A stretch of 64,000 nt of DNA from Micromonospora chaiyaphumensis (lineage in GTDB: Bacteria > Actinomycetota > Actinomycetes > Mycobacteriales > Micromonosporaceae): assembly GCF_900091435.1 (NCBI RefSeq), contig NZ_FMCS01000017.1:1-64000 (forward strand), read 5' to 3'. The translations under genes were made by a program, and so were the position numbers. The notes beneath the pieces are model-generated. The model was not told where the DNA came from. It saw only the letters and a program-made list of their open reading frames with translations, and searched no databases. Shown here in pieces: positions 51,508 to 58,794 of this stretch. The number at the start of each line of letters is the position of its first letter. The stretch's first letter is position 1.

Positions 51508-52842
51508 ATGTCCCGAACCCTGCACCTCAACGCGTTCCTGATGGGTGTCGGCCACCATGAGGCGGCCTGGCGGCACCCGCGCACCGACCCGCGCCGGGTC
51601 GCCGACGTCACGCACTTCCAGGAGCTGGCCCGGATCGCCGAGCGCGGCACCCTCGACTCGGTGTTCCTGGCCGACGGGCTCGCCGTCGGCCCGGCCGTCC
51701 GGCACAACATCCAGGCGGTCTTCGAGCCGCTCACCCTGCTGGCCGCGCTGGCGACCGTCACCGAGCACATCGGCCTGATCGCCACCGCGTCCACCACCTA
51801 CAACGAGCCGTTCAACCTGGCCCGGAAGTTCGCCTCGCTGGACCACCTCAGCGGCGGCCGGGCCGGCTGGAACATCGTCACCTCGGCGCAGGCCCGGGAG
51901 GCCCGCAACTTCAACCTGGACGACCACCCGGCGCACGCCGAGCGGTACCGCCGGGCCGCCGAGTTCGTCGACGTGGCGATCAAGCTCTGGGACAGCTGGG
52001 AGGACGACGCGCTGGTCCTCGACGCCGCGGCCGGCATCTTCGCCGACACCGACCGGGTGCACGAGATCGCGCACGCCGGCGAGCGGTTCCGGGTGCACGG
52101 CCCCCTGAACACCCCCCGCCCGCCGCAGGGCCGGCCGCTGCTGGTGCAGGCCGGCTCGTCCACCGACGGCATCGCGTTCGCGGCCCGCTACGCCGAGGCC
52201 GTCTTCACCGCCCAGCAGACCCTCGCCGACGGCCAGGCCTTCTACGCCGAACTGCGGCGGGCCACCGCCGCCGCCGGCCGCGACCCCGACGGGGTGAAGG
52301 TGCTGCCCGGTATCGCGCCGGTGATCGGGGGTACGGAGTCCGAAGCCCGTGCCCTCGCCGACGAACTGGAGGCGCTGATCGTGCCCGAGCACGCCCTCGC
52401 CCAGCTCTCCGGCATGACCGGTCTCGATCTCACCGGCCTGCCGCTGGACGGGCCGCTGCCCGACCTGCCCGACGTCACCGCGGTGCAGTCCCACCAGAGC
52501 CGCTACCAGCTCGTCGTCGACCTGGCCCGGCGGGAGCAGCTCACCATCCGGCAGCTCATCGGCCGGCTCGGCGGCGGCCGCGGGCACCGCGTCGTCGCCG
52601 GTACCCCCGAGCAGATCGCCGACCAGATCGAGCTCTGGTTCACCCAGGGCGCCGCCGACGGCTTCAACGTCATGCCACCCCTGCTGCCCCACGGACTGGA
52701 GGCCTTCGTGGACCACGTCGTACCGCTGCTGCGCAGGCGCGGGCTGTTCCGGCACGAGTACACCGGCCGCACCCTGCGCGAGCACTACGGGCTGCCCCGC
52801 CCGGCCAGCACCTGGGCCGACCGCGAGCTGGTGACCGCGTGA
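51508..52842 (+). CDS. FMN-dependent LLM monooxygenase (NtaA/SnaA/DszA-like)
   Basis: A 444-residue bacterial luciferase-fold monooxygenase of the two-component, reduced-FMN-using subfamily. Blocks: LHLNAFLMGVGHHEAAWRHP, LDSVFLADGLAVGP, TASTTYNEPFNLARKFASLD, SGGRAGWNIVTSAQAREARN, FRVHGPLNTPRPPQGRPLLV and the C-terminal VVAGTPEQIADQIELWFTQG with ADGFNVMPP. Members oxidise sulfones, sulfonates, nitrilotriacetate or pristinamycin precursors. The reduced flavin should come from the flavin reductase encoded next, whose GTG overlaps this stop. In this operon C-S bond cleavage is the likely job; the precise substrate is unknown. Confidence 0.9.
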   Translation: MSRTLHLNAFLMGVGHHEAAWRHPRTDPRRVADVTHFQELARIAERGTLDSVFLADGLAVGPAVRHNIQAVFEPLTLLAALATVTEHIGLIATASTTYNEPFNLARKFASLDHLSGGRAGWNIVTSAQAREARNFNLDDHPAHAERYRRAAEFVDVAIKLWDSWEDDALVLDAAAGIFADTDRVHEIAHAGERFRVHGPLNTPRPPQGRPLLVQAGSSTDGIAFAARYAEAVFTAQQTLADGQAFYAELRRATAAAGRDPDGVKVLPGIAPVIGGTESEARALADELEALIVPEHALAQLSGMTGLDLTGLPLDGPLPDLPDVTAVQSHQSRYQLVVDLARREQLTIRQLIGRLGGGRGHRVVAGTPEQIADQIELWFTQGAADGFNVMPPLLPHGLEAFVDHVVPLLRRRGLFRHEYTGRTLREHYGLPRPASTWADRELVTA

Positions 52843-53402
52843 CCACCGTGGACCGCCCCGGGGCCGGCACCGTCGAGCTGCGCCCGGTCGACGCCGACAC
52901 GTTCCGCGGCCTGCTGCGCCGGCAGGCCTCCACGGTCACCGTGGTCACCACCCCCGGCCTGCACGTCGGCCGGCGCCTGCCGTCGCTGCCGCCGGCCGGC
53001 TTCACCGCCACCTCGTTCACGTCGGTGTCGCTGGACCCGCCGCTGGTGTCGTTCTGCCTCGGCCGCGAGTCGTCGAGCTGGCCGACCGTGGAACGGGCCG
53101 AGCACGTGGCCGTGCACCTGCTCGCCTCCGGGCAGCAGGAGGTCGCCAGGATCTTCGCCACCAGCGGCATCGACCGGTTCGCCGCCCACCCCGGCTGGGA
53201 GGCCGGCCCGTTCGGGGTGCCGCTCATCGCCGACGCCCTGGCCGTGCTGCTCTGCCGGGTGGTCCGCCGGGTCGAGGCCGGCGACCACACCCTCGTGCTC
53301 GCCGAACCCCTGGCGCTCGGCGCGGGCGAGGACGGTGACCCGCTGGTGCACCACCGCGGCGGCTACACCACCACGCTCGGCGCCTGGCCGGAGACGTGGT
53401 GA
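52839..53402 (+). CDS. Flavin reductase family protein
   Basis: A 187-residue FMN-binding split-barrel reductase: TFRGLLRRQASTVTVVTTPG, GFTATSFTSVSLDPPLVSFC, SSSWPTVERAEHVAVHLLAS and a late GDPLVHHRGGYTTT, the DPL-x-x-(H/Y)RG-(G/R)Y motif of HpaC/SsuE-like NAD(P)H:flavin reductases. It would supply reduced FMN to the monooxygenase upstream. GTG 52839 overlaps the monooxygenase stop and its own stop overlaps the nitroreductase start, so these three enzymes are tightly coupled. Confidence 0.88.
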   Translation: MTTVDRPGAGTVELRPVDADTFRGLLRRQASTVTVVTTPGLHVGRRLPSLPPAGFTATSFTSVSLDPPLVSFCLGRESSSWPTVERAEHVAVHLLASGQQEVARIFATSGIDRFAAHPGWEAGPFGVPLIADALAVLLCRVVRRVEAGDHTLVLAEPLALGAGEDGDPLVHHRGGYTTTLGAWPETW

Positions 53403-54010
53403 GCGCGGCCGCCACCGACCTGCTCGCGCTCGACCGGGCCGCCCAGGACCTGCTGTTCCGGGCGGCCCGCACGGCCAACACGTTCACCGACGAACCGGTC
53501 GACGAGGAGCAGGTGCGGGCCATCCACGACCTGGTCCGCACCGGCCCGACCGCGATGAACGCCCAGCCGCTGCGGGTGCTGCTGCTGCGCTCGGCGGCGG
53601 CCCGGGCCCGGCTGCTGCCGTACCTCAGCGCCGGCAACCGGGACAAGACGGCGAGCGCGCCGCTGACCGCGGTGCTCGCCGCCGACGTCGACTGGCACGA
53701 CCGGCTGCCCGAGCTGTTCCCGCACCGGCCCGGCGCGCGGGACTGGTTCACCGGCGACCCGGCCGGCCGGGAGGCCCAGGCCCGGCTCAACGCCGCGCTC
53801 CAGATCGGCTACCTGCTCATCGGGGTACGCGCCGCCGGGCTGGCCGCCGGCCCGATGGCCGGGTTCGACACGGCCGGGGTGGAGCGGGAGTTCTTCCCGG
53901 ACGGCCGGCACCGGGTGCTGCTGCTCATGAACATCGGCCGGCCGGGGCCGGACGCCTGGCGGGAGCGGCTGCCCCGGCTCGACTACGCCGAGGTGGTCCG
54001 CACCCTCTGA
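53399..54010 (+). CDS. Nitroreductase-family protein (RutE-like)
   Basis: A 203-residue FMN nitroreductase-fold protein resembling malonic semialdehyde reductase RutE: AARTANTFTDEPVDEEQVRA, LVRTGPTAMNAQPLRVLLL, RLNAALQIGYLLIGVRAAGL and AAGPMAGFDTAGVEREFFPD. In pyrimidine degradation RutE reduces an aldehyde; here, behind a monooxygenase and flavin reductase that release aldehydes or carbonyl compounds, it may reduce such a product. GTG at 53399 overlaps the previous stop (GTGA); GTG one codon earlier is possible. Last gene of the operon, convergent with the Rrf2 gene 4 bp away. Confidence 0.86.
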   Translation: MSAAATDLLALDRAAQDLLFRAARTANTFTDEPVDEEQVRAIHDLVRTGPTAMNAQPLRVLLLRSAAARARLLPYLSAGNRDKTASAPLTAVLAADVDWHDRLPELFPHRPGARDWFTGDPAGREAQARLNAALQIGYLLIGVRAAGLAAGPMAGFDTAGVEREFFPDGRHRVLLLMNIGRPGPDAWRERLPRLDYAEVVRTL

Positions 54011-54014
54011 GGCG

Positions 54015-54470
54015 TCAGCGGGGCTCCCAGGCGTCGGGGCGGGCGATCAGCTTGCGCACGTGGCCGGGGAGCTTCCCGCTGGCCATCTCGGCCAGGCTCA
54101 CCTCGTCGACCACCTGCCGGACGGCGGCGCGGACGGCCACCCAGAGGCGGGGCAGGTTCTCGGCCGCGCCCTCGTACTGCGTCTCCTCGGGGCGCAGCCC
54201 GCGGACCCCGGCGAGGGGGCCGTCGACGGCGCGCAGGATCTGCCCGATGGTGACGTCCCGCGGCGGCCGGGCCAGGGTGTAGCCGCCCTCGGCGCCGCGC
54301 TGGGCGCGGACGATCCCGGCCCGGCGCAGGTCCGCGAGGACCGCCTCGAGGAACTTGCGGGGCATGTCCTGCTCGGCCGCGATGGCCTGGGTGGACAGCA
54401 GGGTGGGGTACGCGGTCGCCAGGCTCAGGGCCGCCCGGACCGCGTAGTCACCGCGCGCGGAGATCTGCAC
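54015..54470 (-). CDS. Rrf2-family transcriptional regulator without Fe-S cysteines
   Basis: A 151-residue Rrf2 protein: MQISARGDYAVRAALSLATA, the winged helix STQAIAAEQDMPRKFLEAVL, ADLRRAGIVRAQRGAEGGY and LARPPRDVTIGQILRAVDG. There is no cysteine in the chain, so it cannot bind an Fe-S cluster like IscR or NsrR; this resembles CymR-type members that regulate sulfur metabolism by protein-protein contact. GTG at 54470. It is 7 bp downstream of the AraC-type gene on the same strand and convergent with the sulfonate-type operon; control of that operon is a reasonable inference. Confidence 0.87.
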   Translation of the reverse strand: MQISARGDYAVRAALSLATAYPTLLSTQAIAAEQDMPRKFLEAVLADLRRAGIVRAQRGAEGGYTLARPPRDVTIGQILRAVDGPLAGVRGLRPEETQYEGAAENLPRLWVAVRAAVRQVVDEVSLAEMASGKLPGHVRKLIARPDAWEPR

Positions 54471-54477
54471 AGTGCCA

Positions 54478-55392
54478 TCATGCCCGGCCGGCGGGCGCGG
54501 GGGAGTCGGCGGGAGGGCGAGGGCGCACCATGCGGACGGGCAGGGGTTGCTCCCGGGCGGCCCGGAACGCCCCCGGGCTCACCCCGACCTCGCGGGTGAA
54601 GAAGCGACCGAAGTTGGTCGGCTCGGGGAAGCCGAGCCGCCGGCCGATCCGGGCGATCGGCTCGTCGGTGGCGGCGAGCAGCCGGCTGGCCTGCAACGCC
54701 ACCCGCTCGTCGATCACCTGCTTGGCGCTGCGGCCGGTCACCGCCAGGCAGGCCCGGGTCAGGGTACGCACCGAGCAGCCGAGCTGGGCGGCGTAGTCCT
54801 CCACCCGGCGGGTGTGCCGGTAGCCGCGCTCGACCTCCCGGCACAGCCGCCGGAAGGTCTCCGTCTCGGCCCGCGGCGTCTCCCGCTCCCCGGCGGCCGG
54901 CAGCAGGCTCAGCCGCAGCAGCAGCACGGCGAGCTGGTGGCGCAGCAGCGCCGCCGCGGCCGGGACACCGGCGTGCCGGCCGGCGTCGACCGCCAGCTGG
55001 GTCACCTCGCTGATCACCGCGTCCTCGTCCTCGCCGGCGAGCTGCCGGTAGGCCGGCACCGCGTCCGGGTCGACGTCCAGGCCGCGCAGCGTCTCCGGGC
55101 CCCAGCGCACCAACGTCGCGTCGAGCTGCGGGCCGAGGCACCGCAGCACCTGACCGGGGCGGGCCCGCAGCAGCGTGCCCGGGCGGCAGGGCAGCGCGCG
55201 GAAATCCAGCTCGGCGCTGCCGTGACCGTGGGTGACCAGGATCAGCAGGTCGGCGTCGAGGAGGACGGGCCGGGACCAGCCGGACGCGCGTGCCAGGTCG
55301 GCGAGCGCACCGGTGACGATCCCGTCGGCGTCGACGCGCGGCGTCGACCGGTCGGTGCGGGTGGCCGGGGAGGGCTGACCGGTAGTGACCAT
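54478..55392 (-). CDS. AraC-family transcriptional regulator
   Basis: About 304 residues. N-terminal cupin-like sensing domain (SRPVLLDADLLILVTHGHGS, FRALPCRPGTLLRARPGQVL) similar to AraC_binding regulators; C-terminal double helix-turn-helix: RRVEDYAAQLGCSVRTLTRA, CLAVTGRSAKQVIDERVALQ, then EPIARIGRRLGFPEPTNFGR and FTREVGVSPGAFRAARE. ATG at 55392 chosen; a longer in-frame start lies upstream. Divergent from the SDR gene, so probably its activator, with a 12-bp palindrome in between. Followed at 7 bp by the Rrf2 gene. Ligand not known. Confidence 0.87.
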   Translation of the reverse strand: MVTTGQPSPATRTDRSTPRVDADGIVTGALADLARASGWSRPVLLDADLLILVTHGHGSAELDFRALPCRPGTLLRARPGQVLRCLGPQLDATLVRWGPETLRGLDVDPDAVPAYRQLAGEDEDAVISEVTQLAVDAGRHAGVPAAAALLRHQLAVLLLRLSLLPAAGERETPRAETETFRRLCREVERGYRHTRRVEDYAAQLGCSVRTLTRACLAVTGRSAKQVIDERVALQASRLLAATDEPIARIGRRLGFPEPTNFGRFFTREVGVSPGAFRAAREQPLPVRMVRPRPPADSPAPAGRA

Positions 55393-55477
55393 CGTCCCGA
55401 CGGTAACCGGCCGGTGCGCACCTTGCATCTCGACGGTTTCGGCCGGTCTTGTCGGCACTGAGCTGGGACGGTTAGGT

Positions 55478-55489
55478 TACCGATCGGTA
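55478..55489. promoter_or_regulatory. Perfect palindrome TACCGATCGGTA
   Basis: A 12-bp perfect palindrome in the 151-bp spacer between AraC-type and SDR genes, 55 bp before the SDR start. It looks like a TetR-family half-site pair rather than an AraC site; no TetR gene is nearby. Confidence 0.45.
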
Positions 55490-55543
55490 GTGCCCGGGTC
55501 GCCCGACCGGCCCGCGGCCCCGCACACCGGCGATGGGATGGGC

Positions 55544-56320
55544 ATGACGGATCTGTTCTCGGTCGAAGGCAAGACGGTGCTGGTCACCGGCGGCTCACGG
55601 GGGATCGGCCTGATGATCGCCCAGGGCTTCGTCCGGGCCGGCGCCAAGGTCATCATCTCCTCGCGCAAGGCCGACGTCTGCGAGGCCGTGGCCGAGGAAC
55701 TCTCCGCCGAGGGGCACTGCGAGGCGATCCCCGCCGACCTGGGCCACGACGAGGGTGCGATCGGGCTGGCGCAGGCCGTGCGGGAGCGCACCGACCGGCT
55801 CGACGTCCTCGTGAACAATGCCGGCGCCACCTGGGGCGCGCCGCTGGAGGCGTACCCGGAGGCCGCGTTCGACAAGCTCTGGGCGGTCAACGTCAAGGCC
55901 GTCTTCCGGCTCACCACCGCGCTGCTGCCCGCACTGCGCGCAGCCGCCGGCCCCGACGACCCGGCCCGCGTGATCAACATCGGCTCGATCGACGGGATCC
56001 GGGTGCCGTGGATGGAGGTGTACGCCTACTCGGCGACCAAGGCGGCCGTGCACATGCTGACCCGCAGCCTCGCCCACCAGCTCGCCGGCGAGCAGATCAC
56101 GGTCAACGCGATCGCGCCGGGGCCGTTCGAGAGCAAGATGATGGCGTTCGCGCTGGACGACCCGGCCTCCCGGTCGGCCATCGAGCAGCAGGTGCCGCTG
56201 GGCCGGATCGGGCGCCCCGAGGACATGGCGGGCACGGCGATCTACCTGTCGTCGCGCGCGGGCGCGTACCTGACCGGGGCGGTCATCCCGGTCGACGGTG
56301 GGATCACCACGCACGGCTGA
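55544..56320 (+). CDS. SDR-family oxidoreductase
   Basis: A 258-residue classical short-chain dehydrogenase: VLVTGGSRGIGLMIAQ (TGxxxGxG), NNAGATWG (NNAG), INIGSIDG with catalytic Ser and YAYSATKAAVHMLTRSLA with YxxxK. The C-terminal QVPLGRIGRPEDMAGTAIYL and LTGAVIPVDGGITTHG are usual. Family comparison suggests a fatty-acid or 3-oxoacyl-type reductase, but the substrate is unresolved. ATG 55544 or, two codons earlier, 55538. Ends at a strong bidirectional terminator. Confidence 0.9.
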   Translation: MTDLFSVEGKTVLVTGGSRGIGLMIAQGFVRAGAKVIISSRKADVCEAVAEELSAEGHCEAIPADLGHDEGAIGLAQAVRERTDRLDVLVNNAGATWGAPLEAYPEAAFDKLWAVNVKAVFRLTTALLPALRAAAGPDDPARVINIGSIDGIRVPWMEVYAYSATKAAVHMLTRSLAHQLAGEQITVNAIAPGPFESKMMAFALDDPASRSAIEQQVPLGRIGRPEDMAGTAIYLSSRAGAYLTGAVIPVDGGITTHG

Positions 56321-56341
56321 CGCGTACCCCTGATTCGACGG

Positions 56342-56382
56342 CCCGGGGCCGCGCGGACTCGGCAGATCCGCGCGGCCCCGGG
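56342..56382. terminator. Strong bidirectional terminator
   Basis: CCCGGGGCCGCGCGGA (56342-56357) and its exact inverse complement (56367-56382) form a 16-bp stem with a 9-nt loop between the convergent SDR and SsgA-like genes. Confidence 0.82.
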
Positions 56383-56391
56383 TGTGTCGTG

Positions 56392-56823
56392 TCAGCGGCC
56401 GGCGAGCAGCCGGTTCACCGCGGTGTCGACGTCCAGGTGCTCGGCCTCGCGGCCGCGCGGGACGACGACGTAGGTCCGGCGCAGGAAGCGCACCAGCACG
56501 CTGCGCGGGACCTCGAAGAGGGCGTTGCCGTCCGGCGACGACAGCGCGAGCGCGACGAAGTCGCCGCGCGGGGTGGCCCACGGCCAGACCCGGACATCGC
56601 CGATGCCGGCCGGCTCGTCGAGGCCGGTGACCAGCAGTTCGCGGGCGAACGACCAGCTCACCGCCTCGCCGCCGGCGGATTCGGCGTGGAACAGGACATG
56701 GACCGCATACGGGTCAGCAGGGTCGTAACGCAGACTGGCACGCACCGGCAAGGCGGTGGCGTCAGGCGCGACGAGCCTTAGCGACGTCTCGACCTCTACG
56801 GTCGTCGGTCGAATGACACTCAT
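56392..56823 (-). CDS. SsgA-family sporulation/cell division regulator (SsgB-like)
   Basis: A 143-residue SsgA-like protein: ALPVRASLRYDPADPYAVHV (the LRYDxxDPYAV block), SWSFARELLVTGLDEPAGIG, GDVRVWPWATPRG, ALALSSPDGNALFEVP and a C-terminal VDTAVNRLLAGR. SALPs occur only in morphologically complex actinobacteria; SsgB positions FtsZ for sporulation septa. Sequence is closer to SsgB than to SsgA, but orthology is not certain. ATG 56823 with GGGGGAGA upstream. Its 273-bp upstream spacer is shared with the PGPGW protein gene. Confidence 0.88.
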   Translation of the reverse strand: MSVIRPTTVEVETSLRLVAPDATALPVRASLRYDPADPYAVHVLFHAESAGGEAVSWSFARELLVTGLDEPAGIGDVRVWPWATPRGDFVALALSSPDGNALFEVPRSVLVRFLRRTYVVVPRGREAEHLDVDTAVNRLLAGR

Positions 56824-57096
56824 GGACGTTCTCCCCCCGGCACCGCTGCGGAACGCGCGTGTCCCGCTTTTCCCATACTCAGGTGCTGCTCCTGGCTACG
56901 CTCCGCCATACGCTGACTTCACCCAGTGGTGGGAAGGGGGTCGGAAAGCCTCCAAGAACGTGAAAATTCTTGTAGGATTTCCGCTTCCGCCCGATCCGCC
57001 ATCCCGCCCGGCAACGGGTGGTTCAGTCGTCGACTTACTCCGGTAACGTCCAGTCCTCAGCAGGGGTGACGGTCCCGGGCGACACTGGGGGTGGAA
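56824..57096. promoter_or_regulatory. Divergent spacer with an AT-rich promoter-like core
   Basis: Spacer between the SsgB-like and PGPGW genes. GTGAAAATTCTTGTAGGATTT around 56960-56980 is the most AT-rich stretch for several kilobases and holds a -10-like TAGGAT (56973-56978) for the rightward gene. On the other strand GAGTATGGG near 56875 could be the -10 of the SsgB-like gene. Both assignments are tentative. Confidence 0.35.
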
Positions 57097-57630
57097 ATGG
57101 TCACGAGGGGTTCCTCGGTGGAAGCGAGGACCACGGCCGGCCCACCGAAAGGTGCGGCCCGAGCAGCCAAAAGTCGGGGGTACGGGGTGCCTGTCGAAGG
57201 GGGTCCGGGGACCGCTCTCGCCCAGCGGCGCCGCGGCGGTTGGCGCGGCCGCGTGCACACCACCCTCGAACTGATCCGGGCCAACCCCACCGGCCGCATC
57301 GCCCTCAAGGTCTTCATCGGCCTGCTCGGCGCCATCGTCGTCACCGTCGGCCTCGCCCTGATCCCGCTGCCCGGCCCCGGCTGGCTGCTCGTGATCGCCG
57401 GCCTCGGCGTCTGGGCCGTCGAGTTCCACTGGGCCCGCCGGCTGCTCGCCTTCACCCGCCGCCACGTCAACGCGTGGACGCGCTGGGTGACCAGCCGGTC
57501 GCTGCCGGTCCGCTGCGCCCTGGGCGCCGTCGGGCTGGTGTTCGTGTCGGTCGTGGTGTGGCTGTCGCTCAAGTTCAGCCTCGGGATCGACCTCGTGGCG
57601 AGGGCGATGCACTACCTCGCGACGCACTGA
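57097..57630 (+). CDS. PGPGW-motif (TIGR02611-like) membrane protein
   Basis: A 177-residue membrane protein with a basic cytoplasmic N-terminus (AQRRRGGWRGRVHTTLELIR), a first span ALKVFIGLLGAIVVTVGLAL, the family motif IPLPGPGWLLVIAGLGVWAV, and a last span GAVGLVFVSVVVWLSLKFSL. Function unknown in the family. ATG 57097 follows GGGGGTGG; GTG at 57091 is in frame as an alternative. Ends at a terminator-like hairpin in front of the tRNA gene. Confidence 0.83.
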   Translation: MVTRGSSVEARTTAGPPKGAARAAKSRGYGVPVEGGPGTALAQRRRGGWRGRVHTTLELIRANPTGRIALKVFIGLLGAIVVTVGLALIPLPGPGWLLVIAGLGVWAVEFHWARRLLAFTRRHVNAWTRWVTSRSLPVRCALGAVGLVFVSVVVWLSLKFSLGIDLVARAMHYLATH

Positions 57631-57655
57631 GACCCGGTTTTTGGTCCGGGGTCTC
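57629..57655 (+). terminator. Terminator-like hairpin before the tRNA gene
   Basis: GAGACCC (57629-57635) pairs with GGGTCTC (57649-57655) with an inner CGG/CCG; the loop contains TTTTT. It overlaps the stop of the PGPGW gene. A -10-like TAGAGT (57663-57668) for the tRNA follows. Confidence 0.5.
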
Positions 57656-57680
57656 GATCAGGTAGAGTCATCGGCGCTGA

Positions 57681-57755
57681 GGGCGATTAGCTCAGCGGGA
57701 GAGCGCTTCGTTCACACCGAAGAGGTCACTGGTTCGATCCCAGTATCGCCCACCA
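57681..57755 (+). tRNA. tRNA-Val (anticodon CAC)
   Basis: A complete cloverleaf: acceptor GGGCGAT/ATCGCCC, D-arm TAGCTCAGCGGGAGAGC, anticodon stem CTTCG/CGAAG with 7-nt loop TTCACAC (anticodon CAC, reading GUG), variable loop AGGTC, T-arm with GGTTCGATCC, discriminator A and an encoded CCA at 57753-57755. A TAGAGT -10 element lies about 13 bp upstream, and a terminator hairpin follows. Confidence 0.95.
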
Positions 57756-57771
57756 TAGATATTCCCAGGTA

Positions 57772-57808
57772 GGAAGCCCGTCACCGGTTCGGTCGGTAAC
57801 GGGCTTCC
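57772..57808 (+). terminator. Terminator of the tRNA gene
   Basis: GGAAGCCCGT (57772-57781) pairs with ACGGGCTTCC (57799-57808); inner ACCG and CGGT can extend the stem. Located 17 bp after the tRNA end. Confidence 0.75.
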
Positions 57809-57823
57809 GCGCTGTTGCCCCTT

Positions 57824-57845
57824 AGATTGGGAGCAGATTGGGAGC
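57824..57845. repeat. Exact 11-bp tandem duplication beside tRNA-Val
   Basis: AGATTGGGAGC occurs back to back at 57824-57834 and 57835-57845, followed by AG. It sits between the tRNA terminator and the start of the less GC-rich segment. Such direct repeats can mark integration scars, but no integrase gene or second distant copy is visible in the window. The rest of the 233-bp spacer 57756-57988 shows nothing else. Confidence 0.5.
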
Positions 57846-57988
57846 AGGCGGTCCGGCTTAGGTGTCCCACCGCCGTCGGCCGCCCGGCGGCGGTACTGGT
57901 TACCGTTCCCGACCGCGCCGCCGGCTGATCGTGAAGCCGCAGGTGCCGCGACCGGCAGCCGCCTGACGACAGGGCGGCCCGCTCTGGC

Positions 57989-58780
57989 TCACCGGCGTGA
58001 CTGGCGGCCGTCGGTCCGGTGGGCCGCCCACTCGCCGGTCCACATCGCGAGGTCGTGTACCCAGCCCTGGGTGCTCTGCCGGGACTTCGCCGACCACTTC
58101 GATGCGTTCCTGGACGCGAAGTGGTCCAAGACCTCGCGGTCAGTCGCCGTCCATGCGGGAAACTGTGCTAGCCATTCTTCTGCCTGTTCGGCGCTGTGGC
58201 CGCTGCCGATCAGCCACTGGACGAGCAACGCGAGTTCGACCCATGGTGCGGCCTTGGTTGCCCACGCCCAATCGACGATCCGTAGGCCGTGTGTGGTCAC
58301 GATCAGGTTGGCCGGGTTGAGGTCGGAGTGGATGAGTGTCTCGCCGTCCATCGCCGGGTGCGCGAAGCCGAGCCGGGCTGTCGGGGTGAACCATGGCTCG
58401 CCTGGCGCGGGAGTCTCCTGAAGTGCCTTCAGCGTGACTGCGAGCAGATCGAGATCCGCGTTGCCGGGTGACAGGTCGGGGTGGGGACCGGCAAGATGCT
58501 CGGTCCCCACCACCAGCCAGCCATGGGACTCGAAGTGCCACAGAACTGCGGGTGGGTGCCGGTCGATGGCCCGGGTTGCCGCCAGCTCGTAGCGCAGTGA
58601 CCGAACGTTCAACTCTCCCAAGGCCGCCTTGACGAAGACCGGTCCGGCGGGCCCGGTGACCGTCGAGGCGATCTGCGCGTGGTTGCCACTGGGAGCCGGG
58701 GTTACGTCGAAGGCTCCGCCGATCCGTTCGGCGATCTCTGTCGTGACACTGTGAGGCAGAGCGGTCCAGTCGCTACGCAT
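57989..58780 (-). CDS. APH-family phosphotransferase (lanthipeptide locus)
   Basis: A 263-residue aminoglycoside-phosphotransferase-fold protein. Catalytic loop HSDLNPANLIV (151-161, Asp153), metal-binding IVDWAWATKAAPWVELALLV (Asp170), ATP-site Lys51 in VFVKAALGE. The chain is shorter than typical antibiotic kinases and has no diagnostic substrate residues. ATG at 58780 is preceded by AGAGAAG. It is the last gene in the leftward lanthipeptide-type operon, 14 bp after the small Cys-Cys-ending ORF. Could phosphorylate a peptide, a small molecule or serve as self-protection; unresolved. Confidence 0.85.
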   Translation of the reverse strand: MRSDWTALPHSVTTEIAERIGGAFDVTPAPSGNHAQIASTVTGPAGPVFVKAALGELNVRSLRYELAATRAIDRHPPAVLWHFESHGWLVVGTEHLAGPHPDLSPGNADLDLLAVTLKALQETPAPGEPWFTPTARLGFAHPAMDGETLIHSDLNPANLIVTTHGLRIVDWAWATKAAPWVELALLVQWLIGSGHSAEQAEEWLAQFPAWTATDREVLDHFASRNASKWSAKSRQSTQGWVHDLAMWTGEWAAHRTDGRQSRR

Positions 58781-58794
58781 CGTTCTCTTCTCTG

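Noticed and set aside
57900-58097. 65-codon minus-strand ORF after the phosphotransferase gene
   Set aside because: Overlaps the phosphotransferase 3' end in another frame; Arg/Pro-rich shadow.
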